Shown piece after piece: positions 51,830 through 60,395 of a DNA stretch of 64,000 bases (position 1 is the first letter of the stretch; every line of letters begins with the position of its first letter). Both the position numbers and the translations under genes were made by a program. Source of the stretch: an uncultured Muribaculaceae bacterium (GTDB lineage Bacteria; Bacteroidota; Bacteroidia; Bacteroidales; Muribaculaceae); assembly GCA_910584055.1 (NCBI GenBank), contig CAJTZS010000013.1, positions 28,243-92,242 on the forward strand. Reading direction: 5' to 3'. The notes below the pieces were generated by a model. That model saw nothing but the letters and a program-made list of their open reading frames with translations, was not told the origin of the DNA and made no database searches.

Positions 51830-53247
51830 ACACAGCGATAGACGGTGATACAATAGTGGCGGTCTCTACCCCCTCCGGAGTTGGTGGAATAGCCGTGATC
51901 CGATTGTCGGGAAAAGATTCGTTGAAAATCCTTTCGAAATGTTGGAAAGGAACAAATCTCAGTGAAATTGTATCCCATACTGCACATTTGGGTAAAATTC
52001 TGTTTGAAAACGGAGATGCACTGGATGAGGTAGTGGTGACATATTTCAAGGGACCTAAGTCATATACCGGAGAGGATGTAGTGGAGATTTCATGTCATGG
52101 CTCGAAATGGATACAGCGTGAGATTGTGAATCTGATGATCCGTCAGGGCGCTCGTCCGGCAGAACCGGGTGAATTTACTAAACGGGCTTTTCTCAACGGT
52201 CGGCTCGATCTTGCACAGGCGGAAGGCGTGATAGACCTTATATCTTCGTCATCGCGAGCATCACACCGTATGGCGATGCAGCAGGCGAACGGGAGATTCT
52301 CCGGATACCTTGGAGAGTTGCGCGACAGCCTTATTGAATTCGCCTCACTTCTTGAGCTTGAACTTGACTTCTCGGAGGAAGAGGTGGAATTTGCTGACCG
52401 CGAAAAATTGCGTGATCTTGCCGATGGAATCATCAATATCCTGAATCGTCTCGCCGCGTCATATTCAACAGGTAAGGCATTGAAGGACGGAGTGCCAGTG
52501 GTTATAGCCGGAGCTCCTAATGCAGGTAAATCCACGTTGCTGAATCAGTTGCTCGATGAAGACAAGGCGATTGTAAGCGATATCCCCGGTACGACACGCG
52601 ACATCATCGAGGATACATGTGAGATCAACGGAATTCTTTTCCGATTCGCAGACACCGCCGGATTACGCGAGACCGAAGATAGTGTAGAACGTATAGGTAT
52701 CAATAGGGCAGAAGACCGACTTACAAAAGCATCGATAATTCTGTGGCTGCTTGACATGACAAGGGATGTGAATGCCGAATTGAAAGAGATAGAAAATAGG
52801 GTAGCGGCATTGCCGGAGGCGACACATGTGCTTCTATGTAACAAAACGGACCTTATAGAAGATGCCCTACCGCACTACTTGCGGTGTAATAAACTGAATA
52901 ATAACAATTTTATATCCCATAATAACAAATTTGCAGCCGTTTTGCAAATATCAGCGTCACATGGAGAGGGTATTGATGAATTGAGAAATACGATGACAAC
53001 TATAGCATGCAGGGACTATAATTCCGAAACCGACATGATTCTTACAAACGGTAGGCACTACGCTGCCGTTACCCGCGGCATCGAGGCATTGCGTCGTGCC
53101 CGCGCCGCCCTCGACACCGGCCTTTCCGCCGACTTCATAGCCCAGGACGTCCGCGAAGCCCTCCACCACCTCGGCCTCCTGACCGGCTCCATCACCACCC
53201 CCGACCTCCTCGCCTCCGTCTTCACCCGCTTCTGCATCGGTAAATGA
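51814..53247 (+). CDS. mnmE: tRNA modification GTPase MnmE
   Basis: 477 residues. N-terminal tetrahydrofolate-binding domain (TIVAVSTPSGVGGIAVIRLS), helical domain, G domain with G1 GAPNAGKST, G2/G3 GTTRDIIED and DTAGLRETED, NKTD, and the C-terminal CIGK whose Cys is needed for activity. With MnmG it makes the cmnm5U34 wobble modification. The last ~190 bp (from about 53066) change to almost exclusively C-ending codons, unlike the rest of the gene, although the encoded protein stays normal. The stop region TTCTGCATCGGTAAATGA corresponds to the mnmE 3' end used as an att site by genomic islands. Confidence 0.92.
   Translation: MEQTVNTAIDGDTIVAVSTPSGVGGIAVIRLSGKDSLKILSKCWKGTNLSEIVSHTAHLGKILFENGDALDEVVVTYFKGPKSYTGEDVVEISCHGSKWIQREIVNLMIRQGARPAEPGEFTKRAFLNGRLDLAQAEGVIDLISSSSRASHRMAMQQANGRFSGYLGELRDSLIEFASLLELELDFSEEEVEFADREKLRDLADGIINILNRLAASYSTGKALKDGVPVVIAGAPNAGKSTLLNQLLDEDKAIVSDIPGTTRDIIEDTCEINGILFRFADTAGLRETEDSVERIGINRAEDRLTKASIILWLLDMTRDVNAELKEIENRVAALPEATHVLLCNKTDLIEDALPHYLRCNKLNNNNFISHNNKFAAVLQISASHGEGIDELRNTMTTIACRDYNSETDMILTNGRHYAAVTRGIEALRRARAALDTGLSADFIAQDVREALHHLGLLTGSITTPDLLASVFTRFCIGK
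53066..53247 (+). other. Element-derived 3' end of mnmE (putative att region)
   Basis: The composition shifts abruptly: codons such as GCC, CTC, GAC, TCC, ACC dominate, while upstream codon use is mixed. Protein sequence stays conserved. This fits an integrated element that brought its own copy of the mnmE 3' end. The TTCTGCATCGGTAAATGA end corresponds to the island integration site known from SGI1-type elements. Confidence 0.6.
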
Positions 53248-53288
53248 TGTAAGTATTAAAACCGATTAAAATATATCACCAAATATCA

Positions 53289-53318
53289 GAAAGGCGCTCA
53301 AAATGAGTGCCTTTCTTT
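53289..53318 (+). terminator. Terminator after mnmE
   Basis: GAAAGGCGCTCA pairs with TGAGTGCCTTTC around AAA, followed by TTTAT; a G-U pair is included in the stem. Confidence 0.7.
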
Positions 53319-53442
53319 ATGTCTGCTTGTCGGCGTTTTAATCGTTTGTGGTCGTTTTCAAGTTATTTTTTCCTCGTTTTTGTACCTCATTTGGCTCTCA
53401 TCTTCATCGGTTGAAAACCACTCCAGCGAGATGATGGATGAT

Positions 53443-53480
53443 GTTGACTGTAGTTGACTATGATTGACTATAGTTGACTA
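53443..53480 (+). repeat. Four 10-bp iterons near the left end of the element
   Basis: TTGACTR-type octamers recur every 10 bp: GTTGACTG, GTTGACTA, ATTGACTA, GTTGACTA at 53443, 53453, 53463 and 53473. They lie between the mnmE att region and the multi-HTH gene, about 200 bp from the putative crossover. Such helically phased copies suit arm-type sites for integrase or Xis, or a regulator's operator. Confidence 0.55.
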
Positions 53481-53525
53481 AAATGGCGAAATGAGTGGAG
53501 AAATCATCGACCAAAAACGACGGAA

Positions 53526-54458
53526 ATGGCAACCAGTAAAATCAGAATTGTCAAAATCTGCGAAAGATGCGGAATGGAGTTCCTGGCGCAAAAACAAAGC
53601 ACCAGATTCTGCTCTCATCAATGCAGTAGAATGGCTTACAAAGATGCCAAACGACTTGAGCGCAAAAGGAACACGGAAGCAAGAGTCAGAACACATGTAC
53701 AGGAAATAGTTCAATCCGAAATCGGAGATAAAGAACTCCTGACATTTCGTGAGGCCGCAGCATTGCTCGGCATTACTAAACAGGCAATGTACGCCCTTGT
53801 TGCGAGAGGATCCATCATTGCGTACAAAATTACAAGTCGATTGTCAAGAATCAGGAAAACGGATATTGACAAAATGCTTGAGAGCAATCCATATATATCC
53901 TCCCCTCTCAGGTCAAAAAAGCAGCGTGAGCCTATCACCGAGTTCTATACAACCAAAGAAGTTCTGGAGAAATTCTCCATAAGCAATTCATGGCTTTTCA
54001 CAGTTGCCAAACGGCAGAACATTCCCAAAGTAACTCAGCATGGCAAAACATACTGGAGCAAGAAACACTGCGACATGATATTCGGCAAAAGGGATACATC
54101 TGTTGACGAAATCACCGAATGGTATTCTGTCCCAGAGATTCAGGAAAAATACGGCATGACCTTATCTGCCATCTATTGCCTGGTTTCAAAAGTCGGGATA
54201 CCTAAGAAGAAAGAAGGCAAGGAGATTCGGTATTCCAAAAAACACTTCGACGCGGCCAAAGGCACGGCAGAGCCCGTGGAATTAGAATGGTACAGCATTG
54301 CTGAGGCAACTGAGAAGTTCAACATGTCACGCGACCAACTTTACCATTATATCAAGACCTACAAGGTCAAGAAGAAAATGGTCGGCAAATATTGCTATCT
54401 CGCAAAGGACGAAGTAGATGCACTGTTTGAAAACATCTTCACTCCACCTTCAATCTAA
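53526..54458 (+). CDS. Multi-HTH protein with N-terminal zinc finger
   Basis: 310 residues. The N-terminus holds a CERCGMEF...CSHQC zinc-finger-like motif (Cys12, Cys15, Cys29 and Cys33 region). Then follow four winged HTH units of the excisionase/MerR-like type, each beginning with a T/YxxxE/AA pattern: LTFREAAALLGITKQAMYAL, FYTTKEVLEKFSISNSWLFT, WYSVPEIQEKYGMTLSAIYC and WYSIAEATEKFNMSRDQLYH. A protein with repeated HTHs could bind a phased array such as the adjoining 10-bp iterons. It precedes the integrase by 86 bp and may be the element's directionality factor. Confidence 0.72.
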   Translation: MATSKIRIVKICERCGMEFLAQKQSTRFCSHQCSRMAYKDAKRLERKRNTEARVRTHVQEIVQSEIGDKELLTFREAAALLGITKQAMYALVARGSIIAYKITSRLSRIRKTDIDKMLESNPYISSPLRSKKQREPITEFYTTKEVLEKFSISNSWLFTVAKRQNIPKVTQHGKTYWSKKHCDMIFGKRDTSVDEITEWYSVPEIQEKYGMTLSAIYCLVSKVGIPKKKEGKEIRYSKKHFDAAKGTAEPVELEWYSIAEATEKFNMSRDQLYHYIKTYKVKKKMVGKYCYLAKDEVDALFENIFTPPSI

Positions 54459-54544
54459 TCCGGTTGCAAGTTTTTCCAAAGTTGTACCTCAATAACTTAC
54501 CAACCGGGGAATAACTCCACATATTTGCAGAAAAAAGAAAAACT

Positions 54545-55648
54545 ATGGCTACATGTGCTAAGGTATATCTGCGGCAGAAACCTATAACAAAAGGCCGCCT
54601 GTCTCTGTATCTCGATTACTGGCCCGCAGTCCGTAATCCCCATACAGGGCGTCTGTCTCGCCGGGAATTTCTCGGTTTCTATATCTATGCCGAACCGAAG
54701 AATGACATAGAAAGAGATTATAATGAAGCAATGCTCACCCAAGGCGAACTCATCCGTTGCCGTCGTCAGGAACAGGTAATCAACAAGCAGTTCGGATTTA
54801 TGGACCGACATCAGGAGAAGGCAGACTTCCTTGACTACTTCAAGAAGATGTGCAAAGGCAAACCACAGAAATGGGAAATTGTCTATCGTCACTTCGAGAT
54901 CTTCGTCAAAGGGAAATGCCTCTTTGAAGAGGTGACGGTGAAACTATGCACAAAGTTCCGTGAATACCTTCTGACAGCTAATAATCTGCGCCTGACGCAT
55001 AGAAAACTTTCACAGAACTCTATCGCCGGTTACTTCTCGACTTTCAGAGGGCTACTGAAAGTAGCTTACAGGGATAAGCTCTTGAAAGAGAACATCAACG
55101 ACTATCTCGACAAGATAGAATGGGAAGACGTTCAGAAAGAGTATCTAACTCAGGACGAGTTAATAATACTCGCCAAAACGCCCTGCAAGATTGATATTCT
55201 GAAAAGAGCCTCCCTGTTCTCCTGCCTCACGGGGTTGCGTATCAGCGATATAGAGAATCTGACATGGAACAATCTCCGCATTGCTCCCGATAAAGGTCCA
55301 TGCGTCAGAATCAGGACGCAGAAGACCTCCACCGAGGCAATTCTGCCGATAAGCTACGAGGCTCTTGAACTCTGTGGGGAACGAGGTGAAGGCAAGGTCT
55401 TCAAGGGGCTGACACGTTCTATGATCAATGTGCCGCTCAAACACTGGATTGAGGCTTCCGGCATCAAGAAGCACATCACGTTCCACTGTTTCAGACATAC
55501 ATACGCCACACTCCAGATTGCCGCAGGAACAGACATTTACACTGTCTCAAAGATGCTGACTCACAAATCAGTAGTAACTACCCAGATATACGCCGATCTC
55601 GTATCTTCCAAGAAGCGTGAAACCGTCGATAAGATAAAACTGAAATAG
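54545..55648 (+). CDS. Tyrosine recombinase/integrase of the mnmE element
   Basis: 367 residues. Arm-binding N-terminus (GRLSLYLDYWPAVRNPHTGR), core-binding domain (about 95-190) and catalytic domain with Arg in LTGLRISDIENL, HxxR in FHCFRHTYA, His in MLTHKSVVTTQIYADL and the Tyr of the same segment. It differs from the integrase of the first element at 32543. It is located about 1.3 kb from the mnmE 3' end, as expected for an integrase that targets it. Confidence 0.92.
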   Translation: MATCAKVYLRQKPITKGRLSLYLDYWPAVRNPHTGRLSRREFLGFYIYAEPKNDIERDYNEAMLTQGELIRCRRQEQVINKQFGFMDRHQEKADFLDYFKKMCKGKPQKWEIVYRHFEIFVKGKCLFEEVTVKLCTKFREYLLTANNLRLTHRKLSQNSIAGYFSTFRGLLKVAYRDKLLKENINDYLDKIEWEDVQKEYLTQDELIILAKTPCKIDILKRASLFSCLTGLRISDIENLTWNNLRIAPDKGPCVRIRTQKTSTEAILPISYEALELCGERGEGKVFKGLTRSMINVPLKHWIEASGIKKHITFHCFRHTYATLQIAAGTDIYTVSKMLTHKSVVTTQIYADLVSSKKRETVDKIKLK

Positions 55649-55670
55649 CCCTTATTTGTACCTCGTGTTG

Positions 55671-55698
55671 AAAAGGATGCCCTTCGGGGTGTCCTTTT
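55671..55698 (+). terminator. Terminator after the integrase
   Basis: AAAAGGATGCCC and GGGTGTCCTTTT flank a TTCG loop; the stem includes two G-U pairs and is followed by AT. About 23 bp after the stop. Confidence 0.7.
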
Positions 55699-55961
55699 AT
55701 GCGTTAAATATGCTTAATATATCTCGGTATTTGTAAATGTCCGGGCTTGAAAAATTTCAGTTCAAAAGAAATTCATCCAAGGGCTAAATCCTATTTTTTG
55801 AATTTCGCTCGCGGCGGATTTCCATTCAGCCGAAATGGATGGAAATATAAATCCCGACGCACTTTATAACAAATCATAACATTGATTTTCAGGGTATTTC
55901 TCATGCGTTATTCTATTAGAAAATAACGAACTCATAATTGAAATTAATACATATCGTAAAG
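55699..55961. other. Non-coding stretch downstream of the integrase terminator
   Basis: About 260 bp without a credible gene. A TTTCCATTC/GAATGGAAA-like pairing at about 55818-55845 suggests a small hairpin; otherwise no element was recognised. Confidence 0.35.
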
Positions 55962-56648
55962 ATGAAAGCCCCTTATAAATCCCCTTGGACAAGAGCATAT
56001 CTCACCGTTGTAACGATGTCGGCGCTTGGCATCGGTGTTTCCGATTATACACGAATGATAACGGAAACCTCCGATATTTTCCTTGCTGTCTTTCATACGA
56101 TATTCGTATTATCACTTGTAAGCGGCACAGGATATCTGATATATCTCATATCCGCCTACTATATAGTTCCTAAATTATGCGGTTCTTGTAACTCAAACGA
56201 TTCTGACGGGCAGGAAAGCAGGAGACTTCAGACAGCAATTCTCACGGCGACTGATTCATATAAAAAATCATGTATTATGGATGACATCCTCTCTTATTCA
56301 TCCCTCACTTTCGAGAGACACTTGTCTGAGAATCAGATTCAGGTTTTGTGTAACAACATTCAGCAACTTGCCAACGGCAAAGATGTGTCGGATGATATTA
56401 CAGTTAAATTGGACGGGGTCACCTCCAATGACCTGTATCATTTCGGCTGGAATATTGGGAAACGTCTCAAAAGATCCAATATACAGATAGCCTGGTTCCT
56501 TAAGGATACCTTCAAGATAATGTTCTCAGATGTCGCCGTTGACACCATCCAGACAAAACTGGCTATCAAGGAAGGGACTTTCACTCTCAAGCTCATACCG
56601 CTTGACCAGCCCCTCATACCTCATGTATTCCCGGCTAACGGCTTCTGA
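55962..56648 (+). CDS. Hypothetical protein with two transmembrane helices
   Basis: 228 residues from the ATG at 55962 (MKAPYKSPWTRAYLTVVTMS); a TTG at 55938 is the only earlier start. Two hydrophobic segments (about 12-27 and 40-65) precede a soluble part. The soluble domain contains ESRRLQTAILTATDSYKKSC and a helical C-terminal region (GWNIGKRLKRSNIQIAWFLKD). I do not recognise a family. It follows the integrase in the element and is followed after 48 bp by the Xis-like gene. Confidence 0.55.
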   Translation: MKAPYKSPWTRAYLTVVTMSALGIGVSDYTRMITETSDIFLAVFHTIFVLSLVSGTGYLIYLISAYYIVPKLCGSCNSNDSDGQESRRLQTAILTATDSYKKSCIMDDILSYSSLTFERHLSENQIQVLCNNIQQLANGKDVSDDITVKLDGVTSNDLYHFGWNIGKRLKRSNIQIAWFLKDTFKIMFSDVAVDTIQTKLAIKEGTFTLKLIPLDQPLIPHVFPANGF

Positions 56649-56696
56649 AATAAGCAATAAATTCCAACCGCAATCAAGTCTGAAAATTAGAATAAT

Positions 56697-57071
56697 ATGG
56701 AGAATATGCCCTCATTCGATACTATGCCCAAAATGCTCGCGGAAATGATGGAACAGATGTCCTACATGACCAAAGAACTCACAAATATGTCCAAAAGACT
56801 CCAGAGTCAATCCAAAATGATTCCGGCCGAAGGCTTCATAGACCTTGAGACAGCCTGTGAAGTTGTCCATCTGAAGAAGCCGACTATCTACAAGTTGGCT
56901 CAGAAAGGTCTCATCCCCCATTATAAGCCGGCCAAAGAATTATTGTTCCGACGATCTGAACTCATTAAATGGGTTGAAGACAGTCGCCGGATAAGCAAGA
57001 TGAGTCTGGAAGAAATAACCCAGATGATGACAGGCTCAGTAAAACGAAAGCCTAAGAGATGGGATGGCTGA
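56697..57071 (+). CDS. Excisionase-like DNA-binding protein
   Basis: 124 residues. The N-terminus is a Met-rich helix (PKMLAEMMEQMSYMTKELTN). The C-terminal half is a winged helix of the excisionase type: FIDLETACEVVHLKKPTIYK then QKGLIPHYKPAKELLFRRSE. Probably a directionality factor or transcription switch for the element. A strong terminator follows 25 bp after the stop. Confidence 0.75.
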   Translation: MENMPSFDTMPKMLAEMMEQMSYMTKELTNMSKRLQSQSKMIPAEGFIDLETACEVVHLKKPTIYKLAQKGLIPHYKPAKELLFRRSELIKWVEDSRRISKMSLEEITQMMTGSVKRKPKRWDG

Positions 57072-57095
57072 AAACCATTCTTACTGTCTTTCATG

Positions 57096-57124
57096 GGTCT
57101 CAGAGTTTCTCTGAGGCCTTTTTT
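57096..57124 (+). terminator. Terminator after the Xis-like gene
   Basis: GGTCTCAGAG pairs with CTCTGAGGCC around TTT (one T-G pair), followed by TTTTTT. Confidence 0.85.
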
Positions 57125-57906
57125 ATGTCCTTACATCTGACCCTGCATTTGGGTCTGCATTTCATCCCGCATTTGACTTTGCATTTGATTTCGCAGTCGG
57201 AACCACTTTTAAGATGACAAAGCAGATTGGAATGGTCTTCACATACGGCTTGTCATTGGCATCGCCTGTTATAACAGCGTTTGATGTAGCTGCTCTCGCC
57301 ATCAAAACTGCCGAAGGCCGCCTCTTAATCCCGATGGGGGCAACCTATTGACTTCTTGTTTTCGTATGCGTCTGCTTCAGGCATTCCAAATGGAATTGTC
57401 TGACTTCTTAATCTCGAATGACACACTTCTGCTGTCGGCATCCGAGTCCTTTTTTTATAACCGGTCTGGTTGTGCTTCGTCATTGAGTACGGTCGATTGA
57501 TTTTCTCTTTGCACCATTGAAGTTGGAGGACTGATTGCGCTCTCATGACGGCATGGTCAGGCAGCTTATATAAAGAGGCTGGCTCTCTGCAGTATCGGCG
57601 TATCCGAGACTGTCTGCGAACCGGAGAGCAGGTATCCCGATTTCTTTCCATGCCCAATTTCCCGGGCGAAGCAAGAGCCAATCATTTTACTGCGCAAAGG
57701 TTGTATGCTGCGACATCTTGAAGATGTCCCGTGGACGCTTCCGCAAGGTCGCTCTGCCAATGAACGTGTGAAAAATCTTCCTTTCCATAGGTTCGTGCCT
57801 CTCTTATGGCAAGAGTATTGTTTCACACAACCCCCGGCTGCCACTGAAGCCGCACACCCTGAAATGCACATAAAATTAATTTACTCACTTCTAAAAATTT
57901 ACAGAC
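57125..57906. other. Non-coding region with 12-bp repeats, upstream of ssb
   Basis: About 780 bp without a convincing gene. At 57145-57186 GCATTT recurs every 12 bp (four full copies plus a partial). A 45-codon frame (57214-57351: MTKQIGMVFTYGLSLASPVI...) is possible but unsupported. From 57352 to 57906 small hairpin-like segments occur (ATTCC-AAAT-GGAAT near 57390), but no recognised RNA or protein. Confidence 0.4.
57145..57195 (+). repeat. 12-bp periodic GCATTT repeat
   Basis: GCATTT begins at 57145, 57157, 57169 and 57181, with a further GCA at 57193. The spacers differ. The frame would read LHLTLHLGLHF-like peptide, so a low-complexity peptide is also possible. Confidence 0.5.
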
Positions 57907-58299
57907 ATGAAGAAAATCAGCAACACCTTCGAACTCTCCGGCTTCATCGCAAACGACGCCCAGATCCGCAACTTCGACACCGCATCGGTAGCCCGCTTCG
58001 CCATCTCGGTAAGCCGCGCCGAAAAGAACCAGGCCGGTGAGCCATCATTCAAGTCTGCCCTCATCAACATCGAGGCATGGCGCAAGAACGAGAACCTCGA
58101 CTCCTTCGACCGCCTCAAGAAAGGCGAGCACATCACCGTAACCGGCTACTTCAAGCCCGAGGAATGGACGGGTACCGACGGCAAGAAAAACCAGCGTGTC
58201 GTTCTAGTGGCAATGAAGTTCCACCGTACTCCCGAAATGGAGGAACAGCCTGAGACTTCCGCCAAGAAATCATCCAAGAAGTCGAAGAAAGCCGCCTGA
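57907..58299 (+). CDS. ssb: Single-stranded DNA-binding protein, copy 1
   Basis: 130 residues, OB fold: FELSGFIANDAQIRNFDTAS, ARFAISVSRAEK, INIEAWRK, KGEHITVTGYFKPEEW and RVVLVAMKF. The acidic, Lys-rich tail (EEQPETSAKKSSKKSKKA) replaces the usual DDDIPF tip, so binding to host SSB partners may differ. It is probably used for single-stranded element DNA during replication or transfer. Codons mostly end in C, like the altered mnmE tail. Followed by a terminator at 58323. Confidence 0.85.
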   Translation: MKKISNTFELSGFIANDAQIRNFDTASVARFAISVSRAEKNQAGEPSFKSALINIEAWRKNENLDSFDRLKKGEHITVTGYFKPEEWTGTDGKKNQRVVLVAMKFHRTPEMEEQPETSAKKSSKKSKKAA

Positions 58300-58322
58300 T
58301 ACGGTTCTCCCTCATGAGATTT

Positions 58323-58346
58323 GCGGTCTCCGGACCGCTTTTCTTT
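58323..58346 (+). terminator. Terminator after ssb copy 1
   Basis: GCGGTC pairs with GACCGC around TCCG; a TTTTCTTTT tract follows. Confidence 0.75.
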
Positions 58347-58402
58347 TGCTCAATCCGACCCTGTTATATCATTCTCTGACCTTTATAAGCCATTGCATGA
58401 AT

Positions 58403-58625
58403 CCATCCGTAAGGAGTCGCGTGATTTTATGTCGGCAAAGTAAAGGACACCTACGGATACGTCAAGGCCCGACGGCACCGTGCCACGGCATCACCCGTGC
58501 TGCTGTGGCAGCCTTGTCTTAATCCTTTCAGGTATCCTTTCTTAAGCCTGTAAAATTTCACGGCAACCCCTCCCGGAAATGAATTAAGAAAAGAGGGAAA
58601 TAACAACCTAAAAAACGATGTTATA
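58403..58625 (+). ncRNA. Structured leader A (upstream of the 89-aa gene)
   Basis: Begins with CCATCCG and contains GTCGGCAAAGT. CAAGGC (58463-58468) pairs with GCCTTG (58511-58516) as the outer stem, GGCAC/GTGCC and CCACGGCA/TGCTGTGG form the inner hairpins; a final CCCTC/GAGGG hairpin lies about 30 nt before the ATG at 58626. It is clearly related to the region at 59671-59923 (same boxes and stems with compensating loop changes). A cis-regulatory leader or a separate small RNA. Confidence 0.6.
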
Positions 58626-58895
58626 ATGACAACAACCGAAATCACCTATCGTGATGAGACCTACACCTGCCGTGTGCTTTCAAGCAATGACGGAGAGCCG
58701 CTGATTATCGCCGGTCTTAAACTGCTTGACGCACTTATGCCGTATCCGATGACCGACAACTGCAACGGTTTTGCCGACAAAGAGGCGGAGAAAATTGATG
58801 AAGAGATTTTCTTTTATACCAATGAATGTGATTTGAAGCTGGATGATAAAGACCTTACTGAACTGATGAGGGCAAGCAATCCTGACTGGTTCTGA
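58626..58895 (+). CDS. Small hypothetical protein
   Basis: 89 residues, acidic, no signal or membrane segment (MTTTEITYRDETYTCRVLSS...TELMRASNPDWF). I do not recognise a family. It follows a structured leader and precedes another small gene by 19 bp, so they may be one operon. Confidence 0.6.
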   Translation: MTTTEITYRDETYTCRVLSSNDGEPLIIAGLKLLDALMPYPMTDNCNGFADKEAEKIDEEIFFYTNECDLKLDDKDLTELMRASNPDWF

Positions 58896-58914
58896 CAACT
58901 AAAAGAAAAAAGAT

Positions 58915-59211
58915 ATGACACGCAGAGAAGAAATAGAAGCCGCCGCTAAAGATATATTCAAGGACAGCGAATATCCTGTCCCAAATATATACAGCTTCAT
59001 AAGAGGTGCTGAGTGGGCTGACAGGAATCCCTCTCCAGAATGGCATAAATTCACGGATTCCGACTGCAAGCCGGAAAAAGGACAGGTAATAATCCTTGCA
59101 ATAATCAACATGGAGTTCAAGATTGTCTCTTATGAATTAGTCCGCTACGACCCGATGATACATTATTCTGGCAATGATAATGTCCGTTGGCTGGCTGTCC
59201 CGGAGTTATAA
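58915..59211 (+). CDS. Small hypothetical protein
   Basis: 98 residues. It begins TRREEIEAAAKDIFKDSEYP and contains FIRGAEWADRNPSPEW followed by a DUF551-like end: KPEKGQVIILAI...VRWLAVPEL. DUF551-type small domains occur in phage and mobile-element genes; the assignment is tentative. It lies 19 bp after the 89-aa gene and before a terminator at 59226. Confidence 0.55.
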   Translation: MTRREEIEAAAKDIFKDSEYPVPNIYSFIRGAEWADRNPSPEWHKFTDSDCKPEKGQVIILAIINMEFKIVSYELVRYDPMIHYSGNDNVRWLAVPEL

Positions 59212-59225
59212 ATCAAGCATTATAT

Positions 59226-59259
59226 GGTATGGCGGCGTGCATACTGCCATGCCTTTTTT
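59226..59259 (+). terminator. Terminator after the small-gene pair
   Basis: GGTATGGCGG pairs with CTGCCATGCC (G-U pairs included) around a GTGCATA-type loop, followed by six T. Confidence 0.75.
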
Positions 59260-59670
59260 GTTTTATGCCGCCTACCTCTTATAGTGTCCATGCCCCAGTA
59301 CCCTTTATATCATTTTAAGGTCTTCTTTACAGCTTCGCCCCAACCACGGCATACACGCGGATTACTTTGGGCAAGAGTCTTTCACGGCAATGCTATATTG
59401 CCAGGAAAGACACTCGCCTGTCAAAGCGGATGGCCGAAAAATGTCGCTCAGACTCGCTTGCAGGAAAGCATAGGTTACGCTACTCTCCACTTATGCTTAT
59501 CCTTACAAGTTCCCTTGCTCGACACTCTTCCTGACGGCCGTCCTATAATCCGCACTGATATGCCTTCCCACCCTTCCTCACTTTTCTATTCATAGTAAGC
59601 CTATTCTATACTGCGTCAGGTTTTCCATTATAATAACAGAGCCTTTTTTAGATCGGTGTTTTATCAAGTG
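59260..59670. other. Non-coding stretch between terminator and leader B
   Basis: About 410 bp. A frame of 123 codons starts inside the terminator at 59224 but looks unlike a protein (Pro/Ser/His-rich, no RBS), so it is not called. No RNA structure stands out. Confidence 0.35.
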
Positions 59671-59923
59671 CCATCCGAAAGGGAGCCGTCAATTTTTATG
59701 TCGGCGAAGTTAAGGCCGCTCGTGGATATGCCAAGGCCCGGCGGCACGTGCCACGGCATCACATGTGGTGCTGTGGCAGCCTTGTCTCAATCCACCGTTT
59801 CACGTCCTTTGTGATTTGCCGAAAAAATTGATTCGGCCCCTTACGTAAACGGAACTTTTAAGAAAGGGGAAAAATCAATCGCTTCACAGAAAACATAACA
59901 TTAATCTTTCAGCATCAACGAAA
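59671..59923 (+). ncRNA. Structured leader B (upstream of ssb copy 2)
   Basis: Shares with leader A the CCATCCG start, TTTTTATGTCGGC-AAGT box, outer stem CAAGGC/GCCTTG, inner hairpins GGCAC/GTGCC and CCACGGCA/TGCTGTGG (loop CAC-AT-GTG instead of CAC-CC-GTG), and a terminal CCCCTT/AAGGGG hairpin before the A-rich pre-start region. The ssb copy 2 ATG is at 59924. Confidence 0.6.
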
Positions 59924-60334
59924 ATGGAAGCTAACAACACCAACGCCAACAACGGCAAGAAGAACATCATCAACTCAACCGTAGTCAGCGGCTTCGTAGC
60001 CACCGCGCCGAAAATCACCACCTGCACCGAGGCAAGCGTTATCCACTTCGCTCTCGCAGTCAGCAACCGCGTTACCAACAAGGCGACAGGAGAGGTTACA
60101 CGCCAGTCCTCACTTATCACAGTCGAAAAGTGGGCGAAGAATACAAATCTCTCATCATTCGATGCTATCAGAAAGGGCATCCTCGTTGAAGTCAAAGGGT
60201 ACCTCAAACCTAACGAGTGGAAAAACGCCGAGGGCGAAAGCCGACACCGTATTGTTCTCGCTGCAAGAAGCGTGAAGCCCATTGCGAAACCGGCATCAAT
60301 GATGGAACCGCAACCTGAAGCCATCGCTTCTTAA
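59924..60334 (+). CDS. ssb: Single-stranded DNA-binding protein, copy 2
   Basis: 136 residues. OB-fold core: NSTVVSGFVATAPKITTCTE, HFALAVSNR, SLITVEKWAK, KGILVEVKGYLKPNEWKN and RIVLAARSV. The N-terminus is Asn-rich (MEANNTNANNGKKN) and the short tail lacks a DDDIPF-like end. It is a distant paralog of copy 1, so the element carries two different SSBs. It is preceded by structured leader B. Confidence 0.83.
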   Translation: MEANNTNANNGKKNIINSTVVSGFVATAPKITTCTEASVIHFALAVSNRVTNKATGEVTRQSSLITVEKWAKNTNLSSFDAIRKGILVEVKGYLKPNEWKNAEGESRHRIVLAARSVKPIAKPASMMEPQPEAIAS

Positions 60335-60395
60335 TCCGAAGTCTCAACCATGTCCGAGGCTTACTCTCCGAGCCTCGGATAAACATTACAGCGAC

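Noticed and set aside
53289..53318. Iteron- or att-like reading of the hairpin after mnmE
   Set aside because: It forms a good stem-loop with a T-tract; simple terminator is the better explanation.
57705..58040. Open frame upstream of and across ssb copy 1
   Set aside because: Pro/His/Arg-rich, overlaps the ssb gene in another frame, and lacks domain or start support.
59224..59595. 123-codon frame after the small-gene pair
   Set aside because: It starts inside a terminator hairpin and its composition is unlike a protein; no homolog recognised.
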